Counted from the first letter of the stretch, positions 14,526-23,914 are shown. The stretch: DNA of 34,725 nucleotides from Bacteroidaceae bacterium (GCA_017383485.1 JAFNXM010000020.1:1-34725); one strand, 5' to 3'. The notes: generated by a model not told the origin, from the letters alone. Program-made: numbers and translations.

Positions 14526-17153
14526 ATGAAACATATACAGAATTTTCTGCTACTCACAGTAATTGCAATTTCTGCGCTGCTTCCTGCGGAGGCGGTGGCA
14601 CAATTTGTGAAGCAAGATAAACCTACAATCAACTATACCGCAGAGCACCCAAGGTACATCCTTGGTGGTTTGACCGTAGATGGTATCAAGGGGTTTGATG
14701 ATGAATACCTTTTGGGACTTTCAGGCTTGACCGTAGGAAAAACCTATGAAGTGCCAGGTGTGGAAATGAGTGAAGCGATTCGCAGGTATTGGGGACAAAA
14801 ATTATTCTCAAGCGTTCGTATCGAAGCCGATAGTATTGTGGGAAGCAAGATCTACCTTCACATTTACTTGACAGCACAACCTCGCATCTCTAATATTAAG
14901 TATGAAGGTGTGAAGAAGTCTGAGCGTGAAGATATCGAAGGGATTTTAGGTTTGCAAAAGGGCAACCAAATCACACCCGATATGGTGGACCGTGCGAAGT
15001 TAGTCATCAAGCGCTATTTCGAAGACAAGGGTTACAAGAATGCTACGGTAGAAATTCTGCAACGTGAGGATGTGACTGCTGAGAATAAGGTCCTGGTCGA
15101 CATCAATATTGATAAGAACGAGAAAATTAAGATCAATCGCATCTATGTCTCGGGTGTAGATGAAAAGGAAGCGAAGAAATTGAAGCGAGCTATGAAGAAA
15201 ACTCGCGACAAGGCATTTATCAACATCCTTAAGTCGAAGAAATTTATCCAGGATAAATATGAAGAAGACAAGGGTCTTCTGATTGACAAAATGAACGAAT
15301 GGGGTTATCGCGACGCGTTGCTTCTGAGTGACAGTATCAAGGTGATTGACGACAGCCATATCGATATCTATTTGGATGTCTATAAAGGACAAAAGTACTA
15401 CTTGAGAAATATCAACTGGGTGGGAAATACTGTGTATACTACCGAGTTCTTGGAAAAAGTCCTCAAGATGAAGTCTGGCGACGTCTACGACCAGGCTCTT
15501 TTGGACAAACGTTTGAATACAGACGAAGATGCTATCGGTAAATTGTACTACAACAACGGTTACGTATTCTACCAACTCGATCCCGTAGAAATCAATGTTG
15601 ATGGCGATTCTATTGATCTCGAAATGCGTATCGAGGAGCGCCGCCAAGCGACATTTAATCATATTCGTATTTCTGGTAATGACCGTGTCTACGAACACGT
15701 GATTCGTCGCGAATTGCGTACGAAGCCTGGTGATTTGTTTAGTATGGAATCTATCGAACGTACGGTGCGCGAACTTGCTAATATGGGACAATTTGACCCA
15801 GAAGCTCTGCAAGCTGGACTATCTAAGGCTATTGTGCCAGATGAAGAGAGCGGAACCGTAGATATCAACTATCCGTTGGTGACAAAAGGCGGCGACCAGG
15901 TAGAACTCTCTGCCGGATGGGGACAAACTGGTATCGTCGGTCGCGTTGGTCTTAAGTTTACCAACTTCTCAATGCAGAATTTGTTTGGTAAGGGGGCGAA
16001 ACGTGCAGGATTCATCCCACAAGGTGACGGACAAACCCTCCAGATTAATGGACAAACCAACGGTACGTACTTCCAAAGTTACTCCTTGTCATTCCTCGAT
16101 CCCTGGTTTGGTGGAAAACGTCCTAATCAATTCTCGGTATCTCTGTACTATTCAAAACAGAGTGACGTGAATTCAAACTACTACAACAACTATAACAATA
16201 TATATAACTATATGTATGGTTATGGTACGACGGGCAATTACTACAATTACACCGACTATTACGATCCCGACAAGTATGTGAAAATGCTCGGCGCCTCAAT
16301 CGGTTTTGGTAAGCGTTTGACTTGGCCAGACGACTACTTTACCTTTATGGCAGAACTCTCTTACACACGATATATGTTGAAGTCTTGGCAATACTTCTTG
16401 ATTACAGATGGTAACTGTAACAACATTAATATGTCATTAACTTTAAATCGTGCGTCGACCAACCATCCTTTCTTCCCAAGTTCGGGTTCAGAGTTGAGTG
16501 CTTCGGTTTCTTTCACCCCTCCTTATTCTCGATGGGACGGTGTGGACTATAAGAATTTGGCGAACAATTATACTAGCTCTTCCTACTTGGCAGAAGCGCA
16601 GGAGAAGTATCGTTGGATCGAGTATCATAAGTGGCGTGTGAAATATCGTACATTTACTGCACTCGCCAACTGGACAAAGGCGCCAGTCCTCATGACTCGT
16701 GCGGAATTTGGTATACTTGGCGCGTACAATAAGTATAAGAAATCGCCATTCGAAACCTACTATGTCGGTGGAGATGGTATGTCGGGCTACACTTCTGGTT
16801 ATGCGACAGAAACTATCGGTTTGCGCGGTTACGACAATGGTTCGTTGGCAGGGAATAACGGCGAGAATGCTTACGCTTATACTCGCTTGACGCTCGAACT
16901 TCGCTATCCGTTGATGCTACAAGCTTCGACCAGTATGTATGCTTTAGCTTTCCTCGAAGCAGGTAACGCCTGGACTCACGTGAACAAGTTCAATCCTTTT
17001 GATCTCAAGAAATCGGCTGGTGTCGGTGTGCGTATCTTGTTGCCAATGGTGGGCTTGATGGGTATCGACTGGGCTTACGGTTTCCAGACCCATATCAATG
17101 GTCAAAAAGTCGGCGGCTCGCAGTTCCACTTCATTATTGGTCAGGAATTCTAA
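14526..17153 (+). CDS. bamA: Outer-membrane protein assembly factor BamA
   Basis: Central component of the BAM complex that folds beta-barrel proteins into the outer membrane. The 875-residue protein has a signal peptide (about 1-26, PAEAVAQF), then POTRA domains over about 45-460 (recognisable starts at ISNIKYEGVK, INRIYVSGVD, LRNINWVGN and FNHIRISGND), and a C-terminal Omp85 barrel (about 500-875) ending HFIIGQEF with a terminal Phe, the usual barrel signature. The barrel has a Tyr/Asn-rich extracellular loop near residues 550-585 (positions 16174-16260), which is unusual in composition. ATG 14526 is the natural start; an upstream in-frame extension lies inside uppS. It is followed by two ompH/skp chaperone genes. 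Confidence 0.95.
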   Translation: MKHIQNFLLLTVIAISALLPAEAVAQFVKQDKPTINYTAEHPRYILGGLTVDGIKGFDDEYLLGLSGLTVGKTYEVPGVEMSEAIRRYWGQKLFSSVRIEADSIVGSKIYLHIYLTAQPRISNIKYEGVKKSEREDIEGILGLQKGNQITPDMVDRAKLVIKRYFEDKGYKNATVEILQREDVTAENKVLVDINIDKNEKIKINRIYVSGVDEKEAKKLKRAMKKTRDKAFINILKSKKFIQDKYEEDKGLLIDKMNEWGYRDALLLSDSIKVIDDSHIDIYLDVYKGQKYYLRNINWVGNTVYTTEFLEKVLKMKSGDVYDQALLDKRLNTDEDAIGKLYYNNGYVFYQLDPVEINVDGDSIDLEMRIEERRQATFNHIRISGNDRVYEHVIRRELRTKPGDLFSMESIERTVRELANMGQFDPEALQAGLSKAIVPDEESGTVDINYPLVTKGGDQVELSAGWGQTGIVGRVGLKFTNFSMQNLFGKGAKRAGFIPQGDGQTLQINGQTNGTYFQSYSLSFLDPWFGGKRPNQFSVSLYYSKQSDVNSNYYNNYNNIYNYMYGYGTTGNYYNYTDYYDPDKYVKMLGASIGFGKRLTWPDDYFTFMAELSYTRYMLKSWQYFLITDGNCNNINMSLTLNRASTNHPFFPSSGSELSASVSFTPPYSRWDGVDYKNLANNYTSSSYLAEAQEKYRWIEYHKWRVKYRTFTALANWTKAPVLMTRAEFGILGAYNKYKKSPFETYYVGGDGMSGYTSGYATETIGLRGYDNGSLAGNNGENAYAYTRLTLELRYPLMLQASTSMYALAFLEAGNAWTHVNKFNPFDLKKSAGVGVRILLPMVGLMGIDWAYGFQTHINGQKVGGSQFHFIIGQEF

Positions 17154-17245
17154 GGCGAGTTCTTCGATATATAAAATATTTTCAGCATAGTGCCGTTTAG
17201 ATAAAGTGATAAGAAAAAGATATAATTCATTAAAACGTTGATATT

Positions 17246-17761
17246 ATGAAAAGACTATTATTGATCGTGTGCATGATTGGTGCTTTCGGCTTGACTGCAT
17301 CTGCACAAAAGTTCGCGTTGGTAGACATGGAATACATTATGTCAAATATTCCTGCTTACGAACGTGCTAATGAGCAATTGAACCAAGTTTCCAAGAAATG
17401 GCAAGCTGAGGTTGAGGCTCTGGATGAAGCTGCAAAAACACTCTACAAGAACTATCAAAACGAAGCCATGTTCCTGTCTGAATCGCAAAAGAAGGAACGC
17501 GAACAAGCTATCGTTGACAAAGAGAAAGAAGCTGCTGAGTTGAAGAAAAAATACTTTGGCCCCGAAGGCGAACTCTATAAGAAACGTGTCAGCCTCGTTG
17601 AGCCTATCCAAGAAGAAATCTACAATGCGGTCAAAGGTATTGCTACCAGCAAAGGTTTCCAGTTGATCCTGGACCGTGCATCAGATGCAAGCATCATTTT
17701 CGCTTCTCCAGCGATTGATATCAGCAACGAAGTACTCTCTAAGTTGGGATATTCCAAGTAA
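17246..17761 (+). CDS. OmpH/Skp-family periplasmic chaperone (first copy)
   Basis: Periplasmic holdase that escorts unfolded outer-membrane proteins to BamA. It has 171 residues with a signal peptide ending near 20 (LTASAQKFALVD), a long charged helical coiled-coil arm (about 50-115: KKWQAEVEALDEAAKTLYK, EKEAAELKKKYFG) and the conserved C-terminal body (VKGIATSKGFQLILDRASD). The family normally forms trimers with tentacle-like arms. It lies 92 nt after bamA and 113 nt before a second homologue. The tandem bamA-ompH-ompH layout is common in Bacteroidales. Confidence 0.92.
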   Translation: MKRLLLIVCMIGAFGLTASAQKFALVDMEYIMSNIPAYERANEQLNQVSKKWQAEVEALDEAAKTLYKNYQNEAMFLSESQKKEREQAIVDKEKEAAELKKKYFGPEGELYKKRVSLVEPIQEEIYNAVKGIATSKGFQLILDRASDASIIFASPAIDISNEVLSKLGYSK

Positions 17762-17775
17762 TTTACTTATCTTTG
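17744..17775 (+). promoter_or_regulatory. Promoter of second ompH
   Basis: TTG (17744-17746), 21 nt, then TATCTTTG (17768-17775) followed by CA. The -33 part overlaps the 3' end of the first ompH. It gives the second copy its own transcript with a leader of about 92 nt. Confidence 0.55.
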
Positions 17776-17874
17776 CAGCCGTTTGGTGCCATTTCGTAGA
17801 AAGGATAAGGCACTTGGCCAGCAGAGATTGAAGGCAAAAGAAAACTAATAATAACTAAATAATACAACACAATC

Positions 17875-18408
17875 ATGAAGAAATTATTGATGATGCTACT
17901 CTTCGTAGCGCCTCTGAGCATGATGGCTCAAAAGATTGGACACTTTGATTTTGACGGCGTAGTTCAAGCAATGCCTGAATTCAAGACTGCACAAGCAGAA
18001 TTGGAAGCTATCGCTAAGAACTATGAAGACGACTTTGCTAACATGCAAAAGGAATACCAAAACAAGTTGGAAAAATATCAAAAGGAAGTCACTGCACAAA
18101 CTCCCGCTAATATTCGCCAACGCCGCGAACAAGAACTCATGGATATGGAACAACGTCTCCGCCAAGCTTACGAAGACAACTCAGCAGCTATCCAAAAGGA
18201 ACAACAAACCAGAATGCAACCCATCCTCCTCAAGGTGACAGATGCTGTCAACTTGGTGGCAAAAGAAGGCAACTTTGTGTACCTCATCGACAAGACTGCT
18301 GCATCTGCTACCCGCATCTTCTTGAACGAAGCGCTGAGCGAAGATGTCACTGCTTTGGTGATGAAGAAATTGGGTGTGACTGCTACTGCTGCAACTCCTG
18401 CTAAGTAA
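17875..18408 (+). CDS. OmpH/Skp-family periplasmic chaperone (second copy)
   Basis: A second Skp-like protein, 177 residues, with a signal peptide ending near residue 19 (PLSMMAQKIGHFDFD). It has a Gln/Lys/Glu-rich coiled-coil arm (about 40-115, including NMQKEYQNKLEKYQKE and RQRREQELMDMEQRL) and the body motif EGNFVYLIDKTAAS. It ends in an Ala/Thr-rich tail. It differs from the first copy in arm length and composition, so the two are probably diverged paralogues with different clients or forming mixed trimers (inference). A promoter between the copies and a strong terminator downstream (18498-18542) suggest it can be expressed alone. Confidence 0.92.
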   Translation: MKKLLMMLLFVAPLSMMAQKIGHFDFDGVVQAMPEFKTAQAELEAIAKNYEDDFANMQKEYQNKLEKYQKEVTAQTPANIRQRREQELMDMEQRLRQAYEDNSAAIQKEQQTRMQPILLKVTDAVNLVAKEGNFVYLIDKTAASATRIFLNEALSEDVTALVMKKLGVTATAATPAK

Positions 18409-18497
18409 TAAATTTGCTACTATCGCACAATTGGTGCATAATATAAGGGGGCTTGTCATGGCGAGATAGATTTGCGTCAAGTCCCGTGTCAGAAAAC

Positions 18498-18542
18498 ATC
18501 GCGCGCCGAATTTGTAGATTTCGGCGCGCGATATATTTTTAG
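18498..18542 (+). terminator. Strong intrinsic terminator after ompH pair
   Basis: A 13-bp perfect GC-rich stem, ATCGCGCGCCGAA with TTCGGCGCGCGAT (18498-18510 / 18520-18532), is followed by ATATTTTTAG. It lies 90 nt beyond the stop codon and closes the envelope-biogenesis cluster. Confidence 0.85.
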
Positions 18543-18640
18543 TTATTTGTCGGGCGAAATGCCCCGGTTGTAGGTCGGGAGGTATCAAGATATATGATGA
18601 CAACCCGATAAGTAAAATATCAAAGTCAAAAAACATTTAG

Positions 18641-20005
18641 ATGCGTAGATTTTCTCCTTTTGTCCTCGTGTTCTATCTGCTCGCTGTGGCAGGTTGCTCT
18701 CTGTTGCCGAATTATGCTGATGCCTCTGAGTTGAGACCTCGCATACATGGCGCGTGGTACAGTGATGTGGATAGTATAGGTGTGCCTGATGATACTGCGG
18801 CACGTTCGGAAATGTCCCTGGCGACACGTCCGGATACGCTACATGCGGCGACTCCGGATAGTACAATTCAGGTCGAGTCCGTCGCAGAGCGTATCCGACG
18901 TTTGATGTGCGACGAATTGTTCTTGCTCCTCGAAGACGAGATTTTTGACAAAACTCAACTCGGGCTATACATCTATGATCTGACCGACGATAAAATGATT
19001 TTTCAAAAGGGAGCCAAGCAACGTCTGCGCCCCGCGTCGACAATGAAAGTACTCACGGCAATCAGTGCCATAGATTGTCTCGGTGGTAGTTTTACTTTTC
19101 GTACAGACATCTGTTCGGATTCGTTGCTGAGGCGTGATACCCTTTGTACCAACCTTTATGTAAAAGGGGTGATGGACCCTCTCTTCGGACGCCAGGACTT
19201 GGAACGTTTTGCCGCCCTCTTGGCTGATAGTGCAGTGACCTGCTGGCGTGGAGATTTGATCTTGGATATTTCCCACAAAGATACGTTGGCTGCAGGCTGG
19301 GGCTGGTGTTGGGACGACGATACACCTTCGCTTTCGCCCTTGCTGTGCGACCGAGAAGACGCTTTTGCGGAAACTTTGGCCTCAGTCCTGTCTGAGAAAA
19401 ATATACTTTGGCAAGGCGGTGTTTTGATGGGGGCGGCTCCCCCCTCGGTCGTAATGTTGACTCGTCATACGCACACCCTGGACCAAGTCCTCCTGCCAAT
19501 GTTGAAAAAGAGTGACAACCAAATGGCCGAAGCTGTATTCTATAGCATCGCAGCCCATTCGGGTAAAAAATATGCCGGTAGGCCCGAAGCCGTGGCTTTG
19601 ATTAACGGTATTATTAAAAATAAACTCAACCTTGTCCCCAGCGATTACAAAATCGCAGATGGTAGCGGGTTGTCACTCTACAACTATGTGACGCCCGAAC
19701 TCATGGTGCAGTTGCTTCGGTATGCCTATCAAAACAAGCGCATCTATAATCACTTGAAACCTTCCCTGCCTGTGATGGGCGAGGACGGCACATTGAAAAA
19801 ACGTTGCAAGGGTACTTCTGCGCAAGGCAAAGTCTTTGCCAAAACAGGTACTGTGAGCGGTGTCAGTTCTCTGGCGGGCTATGCACAGGCTGCCCACGGG
19901 CACACCCTCTGCTTCGCCATTATCAATCAGGGTGTCGAGACATCAAAAATAGGTCGGGACTTCCAGGACAAAGTGTGCAATGTCCTGACGCGTGAATATG
20001 AGTAA
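18641..20005 (+). CDS. dacB: D-alanyl-D-alanine carboxypeptidase/endopeptidase, PBP4 type (S13)
   Basis: Removes the terminal D-Ala of peptidoglycan stem peptides and cleaves cross-links. The 454-residue protein carries the three penicillin-binding motifs: Ser133-Thr-Met-Lys136 (SxxK), Ser291-Asp-Asn293 (SxN) and Lys401-Thr-Gly403 (KTG). DGSGLSLYNYVTPELM is typical of S13 peptidases. The N-terminus has a lipobox, LLAVAGC with Cys19, so it appears to be a lipoprotein rather than soluble. A low-complexity Asp/Ser/Thr linker (about 40-80) precedes the catalytic domain. It starts beyond the terminator of the ompH genes and ends before a hairpin terminator and repeat copy B. The identity is firm; the symbol follows family usage. 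Confidence 0.93.
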   Translation: MRRFSPFVLVFYLLAVAGCSLLPNYADASELRPRIHGAWYSDVDSIGVPDDTAARSEMSLATRPDTLHAATPDSTIQVESVAERIRRLMCDELFLLLEDEIFDKTQLGLYIYDLTDDKMIFQKGAKQRLRPASTMKVLTAISAIDCLGGSFTFRTDICSDSLLRRDTLCTNLYVKGVMDPLFGRQDLERFAALLADSAVTCWRGDLILDISHKDTLAAGWGWCWDDDTPSLSPLLCDREDAFAETLASVLSEKNILWQGGVLMGAAPPSVVMLTRHTHTLDQVLLPMLKKSDNQMAEAVFYSIAAHSGKKYAGRPEAVALINGIIKNKLNLVPSDYKIADGSGLSLYNYVTPELMVQLLRYAYQNKRIYNHLKPSLPVMGEDGTLKKRCKGTSAQGKVFAKTGTVSGVSSLAGYAQAAHGHTLCFAIINQGVETSKIGRDFQDKVCNVLTREYE

Positions 20006-20038
20006 GTGTAGGACGGTGTGCCTATAAAAATGATTTTA

Positions 20039-20094
20039 GTCTTGGTTTGTGAACAAGGAGAGATATGCCTTTTTCACAAGCCAAGACCTTTTTT
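20039..20094 (+). terminator. Terminator after dacB
   Basis: A 15-bp stem with one G-U pair, GTCTTGGTTTGTGAA with TTCACAAGCCAAGAC (20039-20053 / 20073-20087), is followed by CTTTTTT. The T-tract runs into repeat copy B, so the repeat units may supply or extend the termination signal. Confidence 0.8.
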
Positions 20095-20159
20095 GAAAAA
20101 GGTTAGACCTTTTTTAAATTTCGCGACGCCTCGTTAAAAAAAGGTTAGGCCTTTTTTTT
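20075..20159. repeat. Intergenic 21-bp-period repeat, copy B
   Basis: One AAATTTCGCGACGCCTCGTT unit (20116-20135) is flanked by AAAAAGGTTAGACCTTTTTT (20096-20115) and a GGTTAGGCC unit with A/T flanks (20136-20159). A partial unit lies on the left (20075-20094). It sits between the convergent ends of dacB and the TauE gene. Two units can fold as short hairpins ending in T runs on both strands, so bidirectional termination is plausible. Confidence 0.8.
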
Positions 20160-20192
20160 GCTATACTTTTGGGCGGGGTGAAAATAGCTCAG

Positions 20193-20921
20193 TTATCTCA
20201 GACAAAAGTAGATGCCGCAGAGTCCGATGTAGGAGTAGACGACGTAGCGAAACTTCTGTTCGGGAATGTGCTTGAAGACCTGCGCACCGATCAAGGTGCC
20301 GAGGATCACACCGCCTATGCCGTACAGAAAACCATTGAGGACAGCGGTCGTCAGAAAGCCACTGCCGGCGCGAAATGCCGTCATCGCAAGATTGCCTATA
20401 AAGAAATAGGCGGAGATGGTGGCCATGTATTTCTCCTTGCTTGGCTCGGCCGTGATGAAATAGAGCACGGCGGGAGGACCCTGCATGGCAAAGAAACCAC
20501 CCATCAGTCCGCTCAAAGTGCCCATGCCGATCTGCATACGGCGATTGGCGTGCAGGCGAATGCGGTGGTGAAAGAAAGCAAAATAGAGCGCACAGATGAT
20601 GAGTAGTATACCTAAAGTTTTGTAAAGCCAAAGGCTGTCGATGCGGTTCAAGCAACTGATGGCAAAGGCAGACACCACGATGAACGTGAACAGCACCGGG
20701 CGCAGTTGTACCCAGTCGATGTGGCGCCGCAGACGGATGGTGATGAGCAGATTTGTCGTCAACGCCAACAATCCCGACAGTGTGGTGGCTTCTGCATAAC
20801 TGGGCAGAAGCATTGGCAGCATGGTCATGATGAAGATGCCAAAGCCAAAACCTGTGGTGCGCTGGATGAAACCGGCGACGATACAGAGCGGAAAAATGTA
20901 TAGTAGGGATGTGGCCAACAT
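20193..20921 (-). CDS. TauE/SafE (TSUP) family membrane permease
   Basis: The 242-residue protein has seven to eight hydrophobic segments over its whole length. It shows the two half-repeats of the TSUP family: GFIQRTTGFGFGIFIMTMLPML near the N-terminus and GTLSGLMGGFFAMQGPPAVLYF in the second half. The family exports or imports small sulfur-containing or organic anions such as sulfite, sulfoacetate or taurine products. The substrate cannot be assigned here, and no sulfonate genes are adjacent. It begins 30 nt after the hflX stop on the same strand and is probably co-transcribed with it, though a functional link is not evident. Confidence 0.88.
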   Translation of the reverse strand: MLATSLLYIFPLCIVAGFIQRTTGFGFGIFIMTMLPMLLPSYAEATTLSGLLALTTNLLITIRLRRHIDWVQLRPVLFTFIVVSAFAISCLNRIDSLWLYKTLGILLIICALYFAFFHHRIRLHANRRMQIGMGTLSGLMGGFFAMQGPPAVLYFITAEPSKEKYMATISAYFFIGNLAMTAFRAGSGFLTTAVLNGFLYGIGGVILGTLIGAQVFKHIPEQKFRYVVYSYIGLCGIYFCLR

Positions 20922-20951
20922 ATTGCTTGGGGATTATAAAAAAGCGATGGA

Positions 20952-22217
20952 TTATTCCTCCATCGCCATATCTTCGTAGTTTTGAAACAGGAAGTCGTTG
21001 TAGGGATATTTCTGCGTGTGCATTTGTTTAATGCGCTCGTAGAACAGGTCTTTCAGGTCGTCAATATTTTCGCGCTCGCGTGCAGAAATAAAGATGCAGT
21101 CGCCGCCCATCTTCGCCATCCATGTGTTCTTCAGTTGCTCCAGCGAAATATTCTCCTTGGTGGCTGGTGTCAGATCGTCGGGATCCTTCTCCGTCCACGT
21201 ATAGGCGTCGATTTTGTTGAACACCATCAGGCTCGGCTTGTCCGCACAGCCAAGGTCAGCCAAGGTCTTTTCTACCACAGCTATTTGATCGGCAAAATCA
21301 GGGTGCGACACGTCTACCACGTGTATCAGCAAATCCGCTTCGCGTACCTCGTCGAGTGTACTCTTGAACGAATCCACCAGGTCAGTAGGCAACTTGCGGA
21401 TAAAACCTACGGTGTCGGCCAAAAGGAAAGGCAGATTGCCGATGATTACCTTGCGCACGGTGGTATCAAGCGTAGCGAACAACTTATTTTCCGCAAAGAC
21501 GTCCGATTTTGCCAGCAGGTTGATCAGCGTAGACTTACCCACGTTGGTATAACCCACTAATGCCACGCGAATCATACGTCCGCGATTTTTGCGCTGCGTA
21601 GTCTTCTGCTTATCGATCTCAGCCAGGCGTTGCTTCAGCAGAGACATACGATTCAGGATGATACGGCGGTCCATCTCGAGCTGAGTTTCACCAGGTCCGC
21701 GCAGTCCCACGCTGCCCTTTCCGCCACCGCCACCAGAGCCACCACCTTGGCGTTCCAAGTGGGTCCAAAGGCGTTGCAGACGGGGGAGCATATAGCGGTA
21801 TTGCGCCAGTTCGACCTGTGTCTTTGCATTCGCAGTCTGTGCACGCATGGCAAAGATGTCAAGGATCAAACTCGTGCGATCCAGGATTTTTACCTTCAGT
21901 TCTGCTTCGATATTACGGAGCTGTTTGGCAGAAAGTTCGTCGTCGAAGATTACCATACCGACCTCGCGCTCAGCATCCTCTTCGGCAATGATATATTGTT
22001 TGATTTCTTCCAACTTACCCTTACCGATATAGGTCACCGAACTTGGGCCGTCCATCTTTTGTGTGAAGCGCTTCACCGTCACCGCTCCAGCCGTTTCAGC
22101 CAGAAACTCCAACTCGTCCAAATATTCTATGGTCTTGCGCTCGTTCTGCTGCTTCGTGATCAGACCGACAAGGACCGCAGTTTCCGCCTTTGCTTCAGAT
22201 TGAATAAACTCTTTCAT
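20952..22217 (-). CDS. hflX: GTPase HflX, ribosome-splitting factor
   Basis: A GTP-binding protein that binds the 50S subunit and rescues stalled or heat-damaged ribosomes. Of its 421 residues, the N-terminal HflX domain covers about 10-205, with IGKGKLEEI, VIFDDELSAKQLRNIE, KILDRTSLILDIFA and a Gly-rich loop RQGGGSGGGGGKGSVGLRGP (about 156-175) followed by GETQLEMDRR. The G domain has G1 GYTNVGKST (222-230), the G2-region LFATLDTTVR, G3 DTVGF (268-272), G4 NKID and G5 SARE. All catalytic motifs are intact. A -7 element at 22240-22247 lies just upstream on the minus strand. A TauE-type permease follows. Confidence 0.95.
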   Translation of the reverse strand: MKEFIQSEAKAETAVLVGLITKQQNERKTIEYLDELEFLAETAGAVTVKRFTQKMDGPSSVTYIGKGKLEEIKQYIIAEEDAEREVGMVIFDDELSAKQLRNIEAELKVKILDRTSLILDIFAMRAQTANAKTQVELAQYRYMLPRLQRLWTHLERQGGGSGGGGGKGSVGLRGPGETQLEMDRRIILNRMSLLKQRLAEIDKQKTTQRKNRGRMIRVALVGYTNVGKSTLINLLAKSDVFAENKLFATLDTTVRKVIIGNLPFLLADTVGFIRKLPTDLVDSFKSTLDEVREADLLIHVVDVSHPDFADQIAVVEKTLADLGCADKPSLMVFNKIDAYTWTEKDPDDLTPATKENISLEQLKNTWMAKMGGDCIFISARERENIDDLKDLFYERIKQMHTQKYPYNDFLFQNYEDMAMEE

Positions 22218-22239
22218 CTATTGTATTTTATTTTGCGTG

Positions 22240-22247
22240 CAAATTTA
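22240..22247 (-). promoter_or_regulatory. -7 element of hflX
   Basis: TAAATTTG followed by CA on the minus strand, 22 nt before the hflX start, giving a short leader. The -33 region was not resolved. Confidence 0.5.
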
Positions 22248-22331
22248 GTGATTTTTTTAGGTTGGTAGCGCCTTACTCCGTATTTATCTGTGCTGTTAGG
22301 GGTGGCGTAAAAGAAAATAGGGCACGAAATC

Positions 22332-22361
22332 TTTGAAAACAAAAAAATATATGTATCTTTG
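22332..22361 (+). promoter_or_regulatory. Promoter of frr-rsgA
   Basis: TTTG (22332-22335), 18 nt, then TATCTTTG (22354-22361). This is close to the Bacteroidetes consensus, with a leader of about 27 nt to frr. Confidence 0.7.
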
Positions 22362-22394
22362 TCCAAATTATTATACAACTAAAAAGAAACAAAA

Positions 22395-22955
22395 ATGATA
22401 GACGTAAAGCAATGCCTCGCTGCTTGTGAGGAAAAAATGGAAATGAGTGTGATGCACCTTGAAGAAACCCTCTCGCACATCCGTGCTGGAAAGGCTAACG
22501 TGCATATCTTGGACGAAATCCGTGTGAACTCATACGGCTCAATGGTGCCTATCAACAACGTAGCAGCAATATCTACTCCTGATGCGCGCACTATCGCTAT
22601 CAAACCTTGGGATAAGCAAATGTTCCGCGTGATTGAAAAAGCTATCATTGATAGTTCTGTAGGCATTATGCCAGAAAACAACGGTGAAATCATCCGTTTG
22701 GGTATTCCTCCTTTGACAGAGGAACGTCGTCGCGACCTTACTAAGCAATGTAACAAGGAAGCAGAAGAAACCAAGGTGGCTATCCGCAATGCGCGTCGCG
22801 ATGGTATCGACAAACTGAAGAAAGCGATCAAAGACGGTCTCTCTGAGGACGTAGAAAAAGATGCAGAAGCAGATCTTCAAAAGATTCACGACAAAATGGT
22901 GAAGAAAGTGGAAGAATTGCTCGCTGCAAAGAACAAAGAAATCATGACCGTATAA
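22395..22955 (+). CDS. frr: Ribosome recycling factor
   Basis: Works with EF-G to split post-termination ribosomes in the cytoplasm. At 186 residues it has the usual length. Recognisable stretches are [74 protein letters not shown] (split here between domain II and the return to the three-helix bundle), and [16 protein letters not shown]. The gene is preceded by a good promoter and followed at 17 nt by rsgA, another ribosome-linked factor, so the pair forms a translation-related operon. No anomalies were seen. Confidence 0.97.
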   Translation: MIDVKQCLAACEEKMEMSVMHLEETLSHIRAGKANVHILDEIRVNSYGSMVPINNVAAISTPDARTIAIKPWDKQMFRVIEKAIIDSSVGIMPENNGEIIRLGIPPLTEERRRDLTKQCNKEAEETKVAIRNARRDGIDKLKKAIKDGLSEDVEKDAEADLQKIHDKMVKKVEELLAAKNKEIMTV

Positions 22956-22972
22956 TACGTGCGGTAGGGCCT

Positions 22973-23914
22973 ATGACAAAACTGCGAGGAATAGTGGTGC
23001 GAAATACGGGGAGTCTCTACGAGGTAAAAACCGACGAGGGACAACTCGTGCCATGCCGTGTGAAGGGGAATTTCCGCCTGCGCGGTATTCGTTCGACTAA
23101 TCCCGTAGCAGTGGGCGACCGCGTGGTACTGACAGATAGTGGGGGAGATGTGGCTTATATAGTGGAAATCGAGGAAAGACGTAATTATATTATACGCAAG
23201 GCTTCGAATCTATCTAAACAAAGTCACATTCTCGCTGCCAACTTAGACCTAGCTGTGCTGATGGTTACACTCGTGCGTCCCGAGACTACGACAACTTTCA
23301 TCGATCGCTTTCTGGCTTCGGCCGAGGCTTATCGTGTGCCCGTAGTTCTCGCCTTCAACAAGATGGACGACCTCTCCGCCGAGGAACGAGCAGAGACCGA
23401 AGCGCTCATTGCCCTCTATCAAAATATAGGCTATCACTGCTATTTGCTCTCAGCCGCCGAGGGGCGTGGCGTAGATGCGCTTTTGGCAGAAATGCAAGGC
23501 AAGGTGACGCTACTGGCTGGTCACTCGGGGGTAGGAAAGAGCACCCTGCTCAACCTGCTCGTACCTGGCGCCAATGTGCGTACGGCGGAGATTTCAGCAG
23601 TGCACGGTTCGGGTATGCATACTACGACCTTCAGCGAATTGTTCGAATTGCCTGGTGGCGGTAGCGTGATAGATATTCCCGGCATCAAGGGTTTCGGTAC
23701 ATTTGATATGGAGGCAGAGGAAGTGTCGCACTACTTCCGCGAATTCTTCGAGACCTCGGCCGAATGTCGTTTTTCCAATTGTACACATACCCAGGAACCG
23801 GGTTGCGCGGTGCTTGAAGCTATCGAACGAGGCGAGATAGCCCTGTCGCGTTACGAATCCTATATCTCCATGCTCGGCGATAAGGAAGAAGGCAAGTACC
23901 GCTCGGCATTTTGA
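22973..23914 (+). CDS. rsgA: Small ribosomal subunit biogenesis GTPase RsgA
   Basis: A circularly permuted GTPase that checks late maturation of the 30S subunit. The 313-residue protein has an N-terminal OB-fold (about 3-75), then G motifs in permuted order: G4 NKMD (129-132), G5 SAAEG, G1 GHSGVGKST (183-191) and G3 DIPG (234-237). The C-terminal zinc site is Cys265, Cys270, His272 and Cys278 in the [14 protein letters not shown] segment. All key residues are present. It lies 17 nt after frr and is presumably co-transcribed from the promoter at 22332-22361. Confidence 0.96.
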   Translation: MTKLRGIVVRNTGSLYEVKTDEGQLVPCRVKGNFRLRGIRSTNPVAVGDRVVLTDSGGDVAYIVEIEERRNYIIRKASNLSKQSHILAANLDLAVLMVTLVRPETTTTFIDRFLASAEAYRVPVVLAFNKMDDLSAEERAETEALIALYQNIGYHCYLLSAAEGRGVDALLAEMQGKVTLLAGHSGVGKSTLLNLLVPGANVRTAEISAVHGSGMHTTTFSELFELPGGGSVIDIPGIKGFGTFDMEAEEVSHYFREFFETSAECRFSNCTHTQEPGCAVLEAIERGEIALSRYESYISMLGDKEEGKYRSAF

